This document shows, one piece after another, positions 24,436-33,412 of a stretch of DNA of 64,000 bases; the stretch's first letter is position 1; each line of letters starts with the position of its first letter. Both the position numbers and the translations under genes were made by a program. The notes beneath the pieces are model-generated. The model did not search any database. It had not been told where the DNA came from and was given only the letters and a program-made list of their open reading frames with translations. The stretch is from Pseudomonas botevensis. GTDB taxonomy: Bacteria > Pseudomonadota > Gammaproteobacteria > Pseudomonadales > Pseudomonadaceae. Location of the stretch: the NCBI RefSeq assembly GCF_019145475.1, contig NZ_JAHTKI010000011.1, forward strand, positions 1 through 64,000, given 5' to 3'.

Positions 24436-24479
24436 GGGCCTGAGTCGATCCACTGCTGCCAAGCACCCCCTTCAGGCCC
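24436..24479 (+). other. Leader hairpin ahead of the 160-residue gene
   Basis: GGGCCTGA (24436-24443) can pair with TCAGGCCC (24472-24479) across a 28-base loop, ending about 30 bases before the start codon. It may be a leader stem of the following gene. The region 24287-24435 also carries a TTCCGG/CCGGAA inverted repeat around a symmetric ATAACGGTTAT. Confidence 0.35.
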
Positions 24480-24507
24480 GTCGCCCACTTCGTGTTTCGA
24501 GGGTTTT

Positions 24508-24990
24508 ATGGGTATCGCTGCCAGCGAACTGTGCCGCTATGTGATCCGTCCGACGCTGCTGTACCTGGGACGTCACTGCGCAACCGCCGAATCCCTGCTG
24601 CTGGGCATTGCCGCCAGCCAGTCAGCCCTGGGTTCCGCCCTGCACGATCGCCGTGGCCACGGCCTGTACCGGATCGCCGAACATCGCCATCAGGCCTTGT
24701 GGGATCACTATCTGGCGCTGGACCCGGAGCGTGCCAGCCTGGTGCGAGGCCTGGCCAGCCAGCATGCATTCCTCAGCGGTCCGCACCTGGAACTGACCGT
24801 CAACCTGCGCTACGCCACGGCCATTGCCTGGTTGCTGGTGGAAGAACAGAACCCCACCCTCCCCGACCCCGACGATCTGCTGGGGATGGCCCGAATCTGG
24901 CGCCAGACCTTCCAGCCCCAGGGTCGCCTGCGCGACTTCACCTACGCCTGGCAGACCTGTGTTTCACCGCTGAATCAGGTCGCATGCTGA
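24508..24990 (+). CDS. Conserved hypothetical protein
   Basis: 160 residues, mostly helical: MGIAASELCRYVIRPTLLYL, then HCATAESLLLGIAASQSALGSALH, RRGHGLYRIAEHRHQALWDHYL, LTVNLRYATAIAWLLVEEQ and a C-terminal aromatic stretch (RIWRQTFQPQGRLRDFTYAW). No signal peptide, membrane helix or catalytic motif is evident. The pattern resembles structural proteins that pick reading windows (ASQSALGS), but I cannot assign a family. A GAGGG SD is four bases before the ATG. It lies 146 bp before the FadL-type porin on the same strand. Confidence 0.75.
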   Translation: MGIAASELCRYVIRPTLLYLGRHCATAESLLLGIAASQSALGSALHDRRGHGLYRIAEHRHQALWDHYLALDPERASLVRGLASQHAFLSGPHLELTVNLRYATAIAWLLVEEQNPTLPDPDDLLGMARIWRQTFQPQGRLRDFTYAWQTCVSPLNQVAC

Positions 24991-25136
24991 CCCACCGGTT
25001 TCGCAAGATCGGCCAACAGGTCGCGAATCTGGTCGGATTGTCCTACAAAACCGCTCTAACTCAAGCCATACGGACTATAGCGCCCGGACGAAAATGTTGG
25101 TAATTTTCGCCCCGGTGATCACCAGGAGTTCTAATA

Positions 25137-26408
25137 ATGAAAAAAGTCATGCTCAAAACCACCCTTAGCCTCGCCGTTACCATGGCATCCACCCAGATCT
25201 TCGCAGCTGGCTTTGCCATCAACGAACACAGCATCAGCGGGATGGGAACTGGGTACGCCGGGCGATCTTCTTCTGCCGACGACGCAAGCACTGTTTACGG
25301 CAACCCTGCCGGCATGTCGCGCCTCACCCGCGAACAGGTCACTGGCGGTGTTGCATTCCTCGATGCCAAGACCGATATCAGCGACGCCAGCTCCAGCCCG
25401 AACGGCGGCAGCAACAAAGGCGACATGGTGCCCTTCACCTCCGTACCTATGGGCTTCTACGTCAAACCGATCGATGAGCATTGGGCATTCGGCCTCGGCG
25501 TATACGTGCCGTTCGGCCTGATTACCGATTATGAAAACGGCTTTGCCGGCCGTTACTTCGGCAGCAAATCCGAAGTGCAGGTCATCACCTTCCAGCCGAC
25601 TGTCAGCTACAAGTTCAACGACGTCGTGTCGATCGGCTTTGGCCCGACCATCAACCGCATCGACGGTTCGCTGGAATCCAACCTGTCGATCACTCAGGCG
25701 CTGCCGGACGGCAAGGTCAAGATCAAGGGTGACGACACCGCACTGGGCTACAACATCGGCGTGCTGGTGCAGGCCACCGACACCACTCGCCTGGGTCTGA
25801 CCTATCACTCGAAAGTCGACTACAAGCTCGAAGGCAACACCAAGGTCAACTACGGCGCACTCGCTGCCGTCGGCCTGGGCGCAAGCCAGAAGTACGACGC
25901 GTCGCTGAAGATCACCACGCCTGAATCCGTGGACTTCTCGGTCACCCAGGCCATCAACGACCAGTGGAACGTCTACGCCGGTACTACCTGGACCCGCTGG
26001 AGCCAGCTGGAGAAGATCACCGTCAAGAACTCCGGTGTGCAGCCTCTGCTGGCCGGTCAGTTCGGCGAAATCACCGAAGACCAGAACTGGCACGACTCGT
26101 GGGCCTACGCCGTGGGCACGTCGTACCAGTTGAACAAGGAATGGGTACTGCGCACCGGTCTGACCTTTGACCAGTCGCCGACCAACAACGTCGACCGTTC
26201 GCCACGCATTCCTACCGGCGACCGGACCATCTTCAGCATCGGTGCCGGCTGGAGCCCGACCGACGACCTGACCATCGATGTTGCCTACTCGTACCTGAAG
26301 GAAGAGTCGGTCAAGATTCGCAACGAAAACGATCGTGGCCAGAGCTACGACGCCAAGTATGAAAACTCGGCAAACGGTTTCGGTGTCGGTGCGACCTACC
26401 GCTTCTGA
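25137..26408 (+). CDS. OmpP1/FadL-family outer membrane transporter
   Basis: 423 residues. A signal peptide ends at TQIFA-AGFAINE. The mature start (GFAINEHSISGMGTGYAGRS, then DDASTVYGNPAGMSRL) is the FadL hatch-domain signature, with the NPA block. The remainder is a 14-stranded beta barrel ending in the outer-membrane signal GVGATYRF. FadL proteins admit long-chain fatty acids or other hydrophobic compounds. AGGAG precedes the ATG by eight bases. A CGAAAAT/ATTTTCG hairpin (25089-25109) lies ahead of the SD and may affect expression. It is monocistronic with a strong terminator. Confidence 0.93.
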   Translation: MKKVMLKTTLSLAVTMASTQIFAAGFAINEHSISGMGTGYAGRSSSADDASTVYGNPAGMSRLTREQVTGGVAFLDAKTDISDASSSPNGGSNKGDMVPFTSVPMGFYVKPIDEHWAFGLGVYVPFGLITDYENGFAGRYFGSKSEVQVITFQPTVSYKFNDVVSIGFGPTINRIDGSLESNLSITQALPDGKVKIKGDDTALGYNIGVLVQATDTTRLGLTYHSKVDYKLEGNTKVNYGALAAVGLGASQKYDASLKITTPESVDFSVTQAINDQWNVYAGTTWTRWSQLEKITVKNSGVQPLLAGQFGEITEDQNWHDSWAYAVGTSYQLNKEWVLRTGLTFDQSPTNNVDRSPRIPTGDRTIFSIGAGWSPTDDLTIDVAYSYLKEESVKIRNENDRGQSYDAKYENSANGFGVGATYRF

Positions 26409-26439
26409 TGCAGCACGGCGAGGCTAACCCCTCGCCCAC

Positions 26440-26477
26440 AAAAAAGCCCCGCCGTCCTTGTGGACGCGGGGCTTTTT
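26440..26477. terminator. Bidirectional terminator between fadL-type and GPx genes
   Basis: AAAAAAGCCCCGC and GCGGGGCTTTTT flank a 13-base loop between the convergent genes; T-runs exist on both strands. Confidence 0.9.
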
Positions 26478-26506
26478 CATGCCTGCCATTGAGTGTGCAA
26501 CGCCGC

Positions 26507-27067
26507 TCATTCAGCCAGGGGCTTTGACGCAATCGCCTTCTCAATCGCCGCCACAAACTCCGGATCGTCGGGTTTGGTCAAGCTGGAGAAGTTGGCGATT
26601 ACCTTGCCCTGGCGATCGACCACGTATTTGTAGAAATTCCACTTCGGCGCGCTGCTCTGGGCGGCCAGCACCTGGAACAGGTGGGTGGCGCCGTCGCCAC
26701 GGACTTTCTGCGGCTCGGTCATGGTGAACGTCACGCCGTAGTTGGCGTAGCAGACCTTGGCGGTCTCCGCGCTGTCCTTGGACTCCTGCTTGAAGTCATT
26801 CGACGGCACGCCGAGCATTTCCAGCCCTTGCGCCTTGTAGCGCTGATTGAGCGCCTCCAGGCCTTCGAACTGCGGGGCGAAACCACAGAAGCTGGCGGTG
26901 TTGATCACCACCAGCGGCTTGTCAGCGTAACGCTGGCAGAGGTCGATGGATTCCTTGGCGCGCAATTTGGGCAACGAGCCTTGCAGCAGCTCCGGACAGT
27001 CGGCGGCCTGGGCCAGTCCGGTCAACGCCATCAGCAACGCGGGAACAGCACACCAGCGCTTCAGCAT
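26507..27067 (-). CDS. Periplasmic glutathione peroxidase-like thiol peroxidase
   Basis: 186 residues with a signal peptide ending [12 protein letters not shown]. The GPx fold is clear: [19 protein letters not shown] with catalytic Cys61 and Gln66, and [14 protein letters not shown] with Trp143 and Asn144; PSNDF is also present. The active residue is Cys, not Sec, and extra cysteines (24, 44, 106) may serve for resolution, so thioredoxin-like rather than glutathione reduction is possible. It should reduce peroxides in the periplasm. The ATG at 27067 has AAGGA eight bases upstream; one at 27076 abuts the SD and is less likely. Confidence 0.9.
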   Translation of the reverse strand: MLKRWCAVPALLMALTGLAQAADCPELLQGSLPKLRAKESIDLCQRYADKPLVVINTASFCGFAPQFEGLEALNQRYKAQGLEMLGVPSNDFKQESKDSAETAKVCYANYGVTFTMTEPQKVRGDGATHLFQVLAAQSSAPKWNFYKYVVDRQGKVIANFSSLTKPDDPEFVAAIEKAIASKPLAE

Positions 27068-27150
27068 GTCGGGCATCCTTGAAAGTCGTCAGACCTTGAC
27101 GTTACTCGCCATGCCGACCATCTAGCAAGCGGCGTTCCGGCAAACGCCCC

Positions 27151-27273
27151 CTAACAGGAACCAAGCCCCAACTGCATCATCGCCAGCCCGCCCTGATGCC
27201 AGCCCCACCACACCAGCGCCAGCAAGGCAGCGCCAAGTGCGGTGAGGGCGATCTGTGGCCAAAGGCGATTCAC
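27151..27273 (-). CDS. 40-residue membrane micropeptide coupled to the MFS gene
   Basis: GTG start at 27273, overlapping the MFS stop by GTGA; TAG at 27151. The peptide is MNRLWPQIALTALGAALLAL, then VWWGWHQGGLAMMQLGLGSC: a short basic start, one transmembrane helix and a C-terminal tail with cysteine. Coding potential rests on the stop/start coupling, the well-formed helix and codon usage like its neighbours. It could be an accessory of the transporter. I recall similar tiny ORFs after this MFS gene in other Pseudomonas, without a function. Confidence 0.6.
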   Translation of the reverse strand: MNRLWPQIALTALGAALLALVWWGWHQGGLAMMQLGLGSC

Positions 27274-28478
27274 GCGGCGCTCGCACGGGTTTGCAGGCGC
27301 TCGACCGGACGCTCGCGCACCGGCCAGTTCAACGCGGCCGCCAACAGGCTCAGCAGAATCGCCACTTGCCAGATCAAGTCATAACTCCCGGTACGGTCAT
27401 ACACCACTCCGCCCAGCCAGCCGCCGAGGAACGAGCCGAGCTGATGGAACAGGAACACGATACCGCCGAGCATGGACAGGTTGCGCACGCCAAACAAGGT
27501 CGCCACCGTACCGTTGGTCAACGGCACCGTCGACAGCCACAGGAAACCCATGGCCATGCCGAACAGGTAGGCCGACGTGGTGGTCACCGGCAGCCACAGG
27601 AACAGCGCAATCACCACCGCCCGCAGCAGGTACAGCGCGGTCAACAGGCGCGGCTTGGACATCCGTCCGCCGAGCCATCCGGCGGTGTAAGTGCCGAAGA
27701 TGTTGAACAACCCGATCAACGCCAGCACGGTGGTGCCGACCGTGGCCGGCAGATGCTGATCGACCAGGTACGCTGGCAGATGCACGCCGATGAACACCAC
27801 CTGAAAACCACAGACGAAGAAGCCGAACGCCAGCAGCCAGAACCCGGAATGCGAGCAGGCCTCACGCAGGGCTTCGGACAGGGTCTGCTCGTGGCCGAGC
27901 GCCGGCAGCGGCTTGTCCTTGAGCATGCTCACCAGCGGCACGATCATCGCCACCAGCAGACCCAGCACCAGCAACGCCGCCGACCAGCCCAGCCAACCGA
28001 TCAACCCGAGCGTGCCGGGCAGCATGGCGAACTGGCCAAACGAGCCGGCAGCGCTGGCAATGCCCATGCCCATGCTGCGTTTCTCCGGCGGTACGGCGCG
28101 ACCGACCACGCCGAGGATCACCGAGAAAGAGGTGCCGGACAGGCCGATGCCGATCAGCAAGCCGGCGCTCAGGGACAAGGTCAGTGCCGAATCGGACAGC
28201 CCCATGAACACCAGACCGAGGGCGTACAGCACACCGCCGATCAACACCACCCTGGCCGCGCCGAAGCGGTCGGCCAACGCACCAGTGAACGGCTGCGCCA
28301 GGCCCCAGATCAGGTTCTGCAAGGCAATGGCGAAGGCAAAAACCTCACGCCCCCAGCCGAACTGCGCGCTCATCGGCGACAGAAACAGCCCGAAGCCATG
28401 CCGCACGCCCAACGACAACGCCAGAATCAATGCACTCCCCAGCAACACCCAACCGCACGTACGCCACATCGAACTCAT
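27270..28478 (-). CDS. MFS transporter under MarR control
   Basis: 402 residues, 12 helices. It begins CGWVLLGSALILALSLGVRH and carries LAQPFTGALADRFGAARVVL (MFS motif A region) and a second-half block, GTYTAGWLGGRMSKPRLL. The family resembles monocarboxylate/oxalate-formate type MFS transporters (RHGFGLFLSPM). The substrate is unknown. The ATG has GGAG seven bases upstream. The MarR gene lies just upstream on the same strand, and a palindromic operator at 28493-28508 overlaps the MFS promoter region. Confidence 0.85.
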   Translation of the reverse strand: MSSMWRTCGWVLLGSALILALSLGVRHGFGLFLSPMSAQFGWGREVFAFAIALQNLIWGLAQPFTGALADRFGAARVVLIGGVLYALGLVFMGLSDSALTLSLSAGLLIGIGLSGTSFSVILGVVGRAVPPEKRSMGMGIASAAGSFGQFAMLPGTLGLIGWLGWSAALLVLGLLVAMIVPLVSMLKDKPLPALGHEQTLSEALREACSHSGFWLLAFGFFVCGFQVVFIGVHLPAYLVDQHLPATVGTTVLALIGLFNIFGTYTAGWLGGRMSKPRLLTALYLLRAVVIALFLWLPVTTTSAYLFGMAMGFLWLSTVPLTNGTVATLFGVRNLSMLGGIVFLFHQLGSFLGGWLGGVVYDRTGSYDLIWQVAILLSLLAAALNWPVRERPVERLQTRASAA

Positions 28479-28492
28479 TGTTATTCTCCGTC

Positions 28493-28508
28493 GCGGGTAT
28501 ATACCCGC
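28493..28508. promoter_or_regulatory. MarR operator at the MFS gene
   Basis: A perfect 16-bp palindrome, GCGGGTATATACCCGC, lies 15 bp upstream of the MFS start codon, between the MarR stop and the MFS gene. A near-identical site precedes the MarR gene. Confidence 0.8.
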
Positions 28509-28529
28509 TTAAATCCGGAAAAACTGGCG

Positions 28530-28934
28530 TCAAGCCAGTTCATCCAACAGTTTCAGCAAGGTTTCACGCTTCTCGGCGCCCAGGCGGTCGATCAACCGCT
28601 GCTGCGCCGCTTCCCAGGCCGGCAGGGCAGCCGCCAGGCGTTGGATTCCGGTTTCGGTGAGCCGGACGATGCGGTTGCGCATGTCCGCACCCTCGGCCAG
28701 CGTCACCAGCCCTTCTCCCTCCAGCACCCGCAGGTTGCGCCCCAGGGTACTGCGATCCAGGCCCATCGCCTCGGCCAGTTCGGAAATGCTCGGTTGATCC
28801 AGACGCTGCAGGTTGCACAGCAAAGAATACTGGGCAACGTTGATCCCGAAGCCATCGAGGGCGCCGTCGTAATGCCTGCTGACGCCACGAGCGGCGCGAC
28901 GCAGGTTGGTGCATAAACACTGAGAAGGAAGCAT
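28530..28934 (-). CDS. MarR-family transcriptional regulator
   Basis: 134 residues. The winged helix-turn-helix is clear: VAQYSLLCNLQRLDQPSISE, LAEAMGLDRSTLGRNLRVLE (recognition helix), then the wing EGLVTLAEGADMRNRIVRLT. MarR proteins are dimeric repressors released by small phenolic-type ligands. It likely represses itself and the downstream MFS gene through two matching palindromes. No SD precedes the ATG; a TTGATT-17-TATACA promoter places the start site at about the A of ATG, so the mRNA may be leaderless. The N-terminal CLCTNLRRAA has two cysteines (6 and 8), a possible redox site. Confidence 0.88.
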   Translation of the reverse strand: MLPSQCLCTNLRRAARGVSRHYDGALDGFGINVAQYSLLCNLQRLDQPSISELAEAMGLDRSTLGRNLRVLEGEGLVTLAEGADMRNRIVRLTETGIQRLAAALPAWEAAQQRLIDRLGAEKRETLLKLLDELA

Positions 28935-28937
28935 GAT

Positions 28938-28969
28938 GCGTGTATATACCCGCGACTGTGTTAAATCAA
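28938..28969 (-). promoter_or_regulatory. MarR promoter with overlapping operator
   Basis: The palindrome at 28938-28953 (GCGTGTATATACCCGC on the plus strand) differs by one base from the operator at 28493-28508. It overlaps the -10 (TATACA, 28946-28941) of a promoter with TTGATT at 28969-28964 and a 17-bp spacer. Binding would block polymerase, giving autorepression. Confidence 0.75.
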
Positions 28970-29039
28970 GTTACAGATGAATTTGTTCAGTGACATCTTG
29001 AGTGCCCGCGAAGGCGCCGGATCATTCACCGGTAATCGC

Positions 29040-29771
29040 TCAGACCAACGCCAAGCCAACCAGCACCGCCATCTCCAGCAATTCCAGCAATGCCCCCGCC
29101 GTGTCGCCCGTCGTTCCGCCCAGTCGCCGCAACATCACCTGCCGCAACCAGACAAACCCGACCACCGCCACCAGCAAAGCCACTGCCCCGCTGAACCCGG
29201 CAATCACCAGACACCCCAGCGCACTGACCATCAACACCTGCCAGCCCACCTTGCGTGGCAGATGATCGGCCAGCGCCTGGCCCAATCCACCGGCCCGCAC
29301 ATAAGGCGTGGTCAGGAACAATCCGAGCAGCGCCGCGCGCCCGATCAGCGGCACGATAATCAGCGTCAGACCTTGTTGCTGTTCGATCAGCGCCAGCAAC
29401 GCAGTGAATTTGAGCAACAACACCAACCCCAGCGTCACCACCGCGATCGGCCCGCTGCGCGGATCTTTCATGATCGTCAGCGTGCGCTCGCGGTCGCCAA
29501 AACCGCCGAGCCAGGCATCGGCGCTGTCCGCCAGCCCATCCAGGTGCAGCGCACCGCTGAGCAGCACCCACAACGTCAGCAACAGCGCCCCATGCAGCAG
29601 CAATGGCGCACCGGCCAGCGCCAGGTTCGCGCCCCAGAGGATCACGCCGAACAGCAATCCCACCAGCGGATAAAACAGCAGCGAGCGCCCGAGTTGCTCA
29701 GGCTCGGGCATCCCCGGCAGACGAATCGGCAGACTGCTGAGAAATTGCAGGGCGATCCACAGTGGCAGCAT
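29040..29771 (-). CDS. cobS: Adenosylcobinamide-GDP ribazoletransferase
   Basis: 243 residues, the normal CobS length (CobV in Pseudomonas naming). It is an integral membrane protein that joins adenosylcobinamide-GDP and alpha-ribazole (or its phosphate) in the last assembly step. Family blocks: LQFLSSLPIRLPG, GALHLDGLADSADAWLGG (with the acidic DGxxD metal site) and IMKDPRSGPIAVVTL. The ATG at 29771 starts one base after the cobC stop; AAGGAG lies ten bases upstream. It is the last gene of the cobalamin operon. Confidence 0.95.
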   Translation of the reverse strand: MLPLWIALQFLSSLPIRLPGMPEPEQLGRSLLFYPLVGLLFGVILWGANLALAGAPLLLHGALLLTLWVLLSGALHLDGLADSADAWLGGFGDRERTLTIMKDPRSGPIAVVTLGLVLLLKFTALLALIEQQQGLTLIIVPLIGRAALLGLFLTTPYVRAGGLGQALADHLPRKVGWQVLMVSALGCLVIAGFSGAVALLVAVVGFVWLRQVMLRRLGGTTGDTAGALLELLEMAVLVGLALV

Positions 29772-29772
29772 C

Positions 29773-30348
29773 TCAGCCGATCTCCTTGAGCGAACCATCG
29801 GCTTCAACGATCAGCGAAAACAGTCCGCCATGGCCGACCTCGACGTTGAGCAATTGCTCACGCGGCAACCCCCGAGCCCGGGCCAGCAACAAGCGCATGA
29901 CCCCGCCGTGACTGATCAACAGCACACGCTCACCGACATAGGCCGAATACAGTCGCTCAATCGCATCCAGCACGCGAACGGAGAAATCGGCCACCGGCTC
30001 GCCCTGGGGCGGCGTGAACGCGTAAGGGTCCGCCCAGAACAACCCCAGCGCCTCGGCGTCGGTGTTCATCAGCGCCGCTGCGCTCTGCCCTTCCCAGGCG
30101 CCAAAATGCAGTTCTTGCAGTTGTCTGTCGTAAGTCACCGGCACACCCAGCTGCGCACCGAGCTGTTCGGCAAACCGCGCGCAACGTTGCAACGGCGAAC
30201 TGACCAGACGATCCCACGGCCCCTGTTCGAGTACCGCCGCGCGCATCTGCGCCCAGCCGTTTTCAGTCAGCGCGTCGTCGAGACTGCCGCGCAAGCCGCC
30301 ACCCAGTTCGGTTTCACCGTGACGCAGCAAATCCAGACGCAATGTCAT
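29773..30348 (-). CDS. cobC: Alpha-ribazole phosphatase (histidine phosphatase family)
   Basis: 191 residues. The phosphoglycerate-mutase-like motif is [10 protein letters not shown] near the N-terminus with the catalytic His, and the second His is in [31 protein letters not shown] and ELHFGAWEG are conserved in the CobC branch. It should remove phosphate from alpha-ribazole 5'-phosphate or the cobalamin phosphate. The start overlaps the cobT stop by ATGA, showing coupling. Note that cobC is also used for the aminotransferase in P. denitrificans naming. Confidence 0.92.
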   Translation of the reverse strand: MTLRLDLLRHGETELGGGLRGSLDDALTENGWAQMRAAVLEQGPWDRLVSSPLQRCARFAEQLGAQLGVPVTYDRQLQELHFGAWEGQSAAALMNTDAEALGLFWADPYAFTPPQGEPVADFSVRVLDAIERLYSAYVGERVLLISHGGVMRLLLARARGLPREQLLNVEVGHGGLFSLIVEADGSLKEIG

Positions 30349-31400
30349 GCCGGACGATCCGCCACCGCTGCTTCGGCGAATGTCGCCATCTGCCCGTGCA
30401 GGTCGCAGGCCAGCCGCAACAACGGCACGGCCAGCGCCGCACCACTGCCCTCGCCCAGACGCAGACCGAGTTCCAGCAGCGGTTCGGCCTTCAGCGTTTC
30501 CAGCACATGGCGATGGCCCGGCTCGGCGCCCCGATGCCCGAACAGCAGCCACTCGCGACATTGCGGATTCAGACGCACCGCCACCAGCGCGGCGACCGTA
30601 CAGATAAAGCCGTCCACCAGCACCGCGATGCCTTCCTGGGCACAGGCCAGATATGCACCGACCAGCGCCGCGATCTCGAAACCGCCGAGGTTGAACAGGG
30701 TCTGCAACGCATCGCCACGCTGTGCCGCGTGCAGGGCCAGCGCGCGCTCGATCACCTGCGCCTTGTGGCTGACGCCTTCGGCATTCAGGCCGGTGCCGGG
30801 GCCGGTCAGATGCGCCACCGGGCAATCGAGCAAGGCACAGGCCAGCGCGCTGGCGGCGGTGGTGTTGCCGATGCCCATTTCGCCGCCGATGAACAATTGC
30901 GCACCGGCCGCTTGCGCCCGCAGCACGCTGTCACGGCCGGCCTGCAAGGCCAGTTCACCCTGCGCCCGGGTCATCGCCGAGCCCTGAACGAAATTCGCCG
31001 TGCCGGCGCCGATGTTCAGGTGACGCACGCCCGGCAGGCTCAGCGACGGGGTCACGGTGCCCAGATCCACCACTTCAAGCTGCGCGCCGAGTTGCCGCGC
31101 CAGCACGCTGATCGCCGCGCCACCGCTGACGAAATTCAACAGCATCTGCCCGGTGACTTCCTGGGGGAACGCCGACACACCTTCGGCGACTACGCCGTGA
31201 TCGCCAGCGAAAATCGCAATCCACAGCTGATCCAGGCGCGGCTTGAGCTGACCCTGCAACCCGGCCAATTGCACCGCGACCGCCTCCAGTCGCCCGAGCG
31301 AACCGGCCGGTTTGGTCAATTGCTGTTGTCGCGCGGCGGCATTTGCGACGGCATCGCTGTTCACGGGTTTGCACGGGTTCAACCACCACGCTTGGGTCAT
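30345..31400 (-). CDS. cobT: Nicotinate-nucleotide:DMB phosphoribosyltransferase
   Basis: 351 residues. It activates 5,6-dimethylbenzimidazole to alpha-ribazole phosphate using nicotinate mononucleotide. Conserved blocks: [60 protein letters not shown] and the C-terminal [15 protein letters not shown] segment [16 protein letters not shown] with the catalytic Glu. The ATG at 31400 overlaps the cobU stop (ATGA). It is called CobU in P. denitrificans. Confidence 0.96.
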   Translation of the reverse strand: MTQAWWLNPCKPVNSDAVANAAARQQQLTKPAGSLGRLEAVAVQLAGLQGQLKPRLDQLWIAIFAGDHGVVAEGVSAFPQEVTGQMLLNFVSGGAAISVLARQLGAQLEVVDLGTVTPSLSLPGVRHLNIGAGTANFVQGSAMTRAQGELALQAGRDSVLRAQAAGAQLFIGGEMGIGNTTAASALACALLDCPVAHLTGPGTGLNAEGVSHKAQVIERALALHAAQRGDALQTLFNLGGFEIAALVGAYLACAQEGIAVLVDGFICTVAALVAVRLNPQCREWLLFGHRGAEPGHRHVLETLKAEPLLELGLRLGEGSGAALAVPLLRLACDLHGQMATFAEAAVADRPA

Positions 31401-31918
31401 AACGCAGGTCCTTTCAGAGTCAGGGGCAGGCCGGCGACGGTCAGGACAACTCGCTGACAGCGCTCGGCCAGAGCTTGATGCAGCCAACCGGCTTCATCGA
31501 CGTAGCGGCGAGTCAATTCGCCCAGCGGCACGACACCCATTCCGGTCTCGTTGCTGACAAAAATGATTTCCCCCGGCAATCCGGCCAGACAGTCCAGCAG
31601 GGCTTCACGCTCGGCGGCGAGGCGTTCGGCATTGTCGAGCATCAGCAGATTGGTCAGCCACAGGGTCAGGCAATCCACCAGCAGGCAACGCTCGGCACTG
31701 GCGTTCTGGCGCAACACTCGGGCCAGCTCCAGGGGTTCTTCGATCAACGCCCATTCGGCCGGACGCCGGGCGCGGTGATGGGCCACGCGCTCATTCATTT
31801 CGCCGTCCAGCGGTTGGCTGGTGGCGATGTAGGTCACGGCCAGCGCGCTGTCGCTGGCGAGTTTTTCAGCCAGGCGACTTTTGCCGGAGCGGGCGCCGCC
31901 GAGAATCAGTTGCAGCAT
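31397..31918 (-). CDS. cobU: Adenosylcobinamide kinase / guanylyltransferase
   Basis: 173 residues. The N-terminal P-loop is [40 protein letters not shown] carries the guanylylation His region, and [13 protein letters not shown] plus [12 protein letters not shown] are signature blocks. It phosphorylates adenosylcobinamide and transfers GMP to give AdoCbi-GDP. It is CobP in P. denitrificans naming. It lies 42 bp after cobQ, the widest gap inside the operon. Confidence 0.95.
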   Translation of the reverse strand: MLQLILGGARSGKSRLAEKLASDSALAVTYIATSQPLDGEMNERVAHHRARRPAEWALIEEPLELARVLRQNASAERCLLVDCLTLWLTNLLMLDNAERLAAEREALLDCLAGLPGEIIFVSNETGMGVVPLGELTRRYVDEAGWLHQALAERCQRVVLTVAGLPLTLKGPAL

Positions 31919-31960
31919 GGGAACGTCCTGAAAAATAGGCAGTGAGGCGCTAAACGCAAT

Positions 31961-33412
31961 TCAAATCCCACAGAGCTGACGCAACAGCGCGGTATCCAGA
32001 TGCTTCTCCACCAGATCCGCCAGCCGCTCGATATCCCGCTCGCGCAACCCGTGGTAATCCACCGTCTGCACATCGTTCAGCCCCGCCCAGCGCAACAACG
32101 CGGCGCTGGCTGCCGGGGATTCGAACAAGCCATGCAGATAGGTGCCGAAAATCTGCCCGTCGAGACTCTGCGCGCCATCACAACGCCCGTCATCCAGATG
32201 CACGGCGGCGTGCTCCAGGGCCGGCCCGGTGGTGACCCCGGCGTGAATCTCGTAGCCACTGACTTCCGCGTCTTCCAGCGCCAGCCGCCCGCGCACGTTG
32301 CGCAATTGCTTCTCGGCTTCAAGCTGCGTGGCAAACGCCAGCAAGCCCAACCCGGCACTCGAACCCGGCGCGCCTTCCAGGCCCAGTGGATCGTGTACCT
32401 GCTCGCCAAGCATTTGCAGGCCACCGCAAATCCCCAGCAACTTGCCGCCATAACGTAAATGGCGGCGGATGGCCGTTTCCCAGCCATTGGCGCGCAGGTA
32501 GGCGAGGTCGCCGCGCACGCTTTTCGAGCCGGGCAGAATGATCAGGTCGGACGGCGGAATCGCCTGGCCGGGACCGATGAATTGCAGATCCACCTGCGGA
32601 TGCAGGCGCAGCGGATCGAAATCGGTGTGGTTGCTGATGCGCGGCAGCACCGGCACCACCACTTTCAGCACTTGTTCGGCCTTGTCGGTCTGCCGCTGGT
32701 CGATGCCGTCCTCGGCTTCCAGGTGCAGGTCCATCACATACGGCAGCACGCCGACCACCGGTTTGCCGGTGCGCTGCTCCAGCCAGTCGAGACCCGGTTG
32801 CAGCAAGGCGATGTCGCCACGAAAACGGTTGATGATGAAGCCTTTGACCCGCGCCTGCTCGCTCGGCGACAGCAGTTCCAGCGTGCCGACCAGATGGGCG
32901 AACACGCCGCCGCGATTGATGTCGGCGATCAGCAGCACCGGGCAATCCACCGCTTCGGCGAAACCCATGTTGGCGATGTCGCCGGCACGCAGGTTGATTT
33001 CTGCCGGCGAGCCCGCGCCCTCGACCATCACCAGCGGATAGGCCGCGCGGAGTCGTTCGTGGGAGGCCAGCACCGCCTGCATCGCGATGGCTTTGTAGTC
33101 GTGATAGGCCACCGCGTTCATGCTGGTGACGGCACGACCGTGAATGATGACCTGGGCGCCGGTGTCGCTGTTGGGCTTGAGCAGCACCGGGTTCATGTCG
33201 GTGTGCGGTTCGAGAAACGAAGCTTGTGCCTGCACCGCCTGCGCCCGGCCGATTTCACCGCCATCAGCGGTCACGGCGCTGTTGAGCGCCATGTTTTGCG
33301 GCTTGAAGGGCACCACGGCGACGCCCTGGCGGGTCGCCCAGCGACACAGCGCGGTCACCAGCGTGCTTTTACCGGCATCGGAAGTGGTGCCTTGCACCAT
33401 CAGAGTGGTCAT
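31961..33412 (-). CDS. cobQ: Cobyric acid synthase
   Basis: 483 residues. It amidates four carboxylates of adenosylcobyrinate a,c-diamide using glutamine and ATP. The N-terminal P-loop-like ATP domain begins [20 protein letters not shown] and contains [10 protein letters not shown] and [13 protein letters not shown]. The C-terminal GATase domain has [14 protein letters not shown] (the nucleophile-site Cys) and ETYLHG-type [10 protein letters not shown]. The ATG at 33412 overlaps the preceding stop by ATGA. Confidence 0.96.
   Translation of the reverse strand: MTTLMVQGTTSDAGKSTLVTALCRWATRQGVAVVPFKPQNMALNSAVTADGGEIGRAQAVQAQASFLEPHTDMNPVLLKPNSDTGAQVIIHGRAVTSMNAVAYHDYKAIAMQAVLASHERLRAAYPLVMVEGAGSPAEINLRAGDIANMGFAEAVDCPVLLIADINRGGVFAHLVGTLELLSPSEQARVKGFIINRFRGDIALLQPGLDWLEQRTGKPVVGVLPYVMDLHLEAEDGIDQRQTDKAEQVLKVVVPVLPRISNHTDFDPLRLHPQVDLQFIGPGQAIPPSDLIILPGSKSVRGDLAYLRANGWETAIRRHLRYGGKLLGICGGLQMLGEQVHDPLGLEGAPGSSAGLGLLAFATQLEAEKQLRNVRGRLALEDAEVSGYEIHAGVTTGPALEHAAVHLDDGRCDGAQSLDGQIFGTYLHGLFESPAASAALLRWAGLNDVQTVDYHGLRERDIERLADLVEKHLDTALLRQLCGI

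Noticed and set aside
26507..27067. A selenoprotein glutathione peroxidase
   Set aside because: The catalytic position is an ordinary Cys codon, with no in-frame TGA.
29773..30825. A 350-codon cobC
   Set aside because: The first 159 codons are the wrong frame of cobT; the histidine phosphatase starts at 30348.
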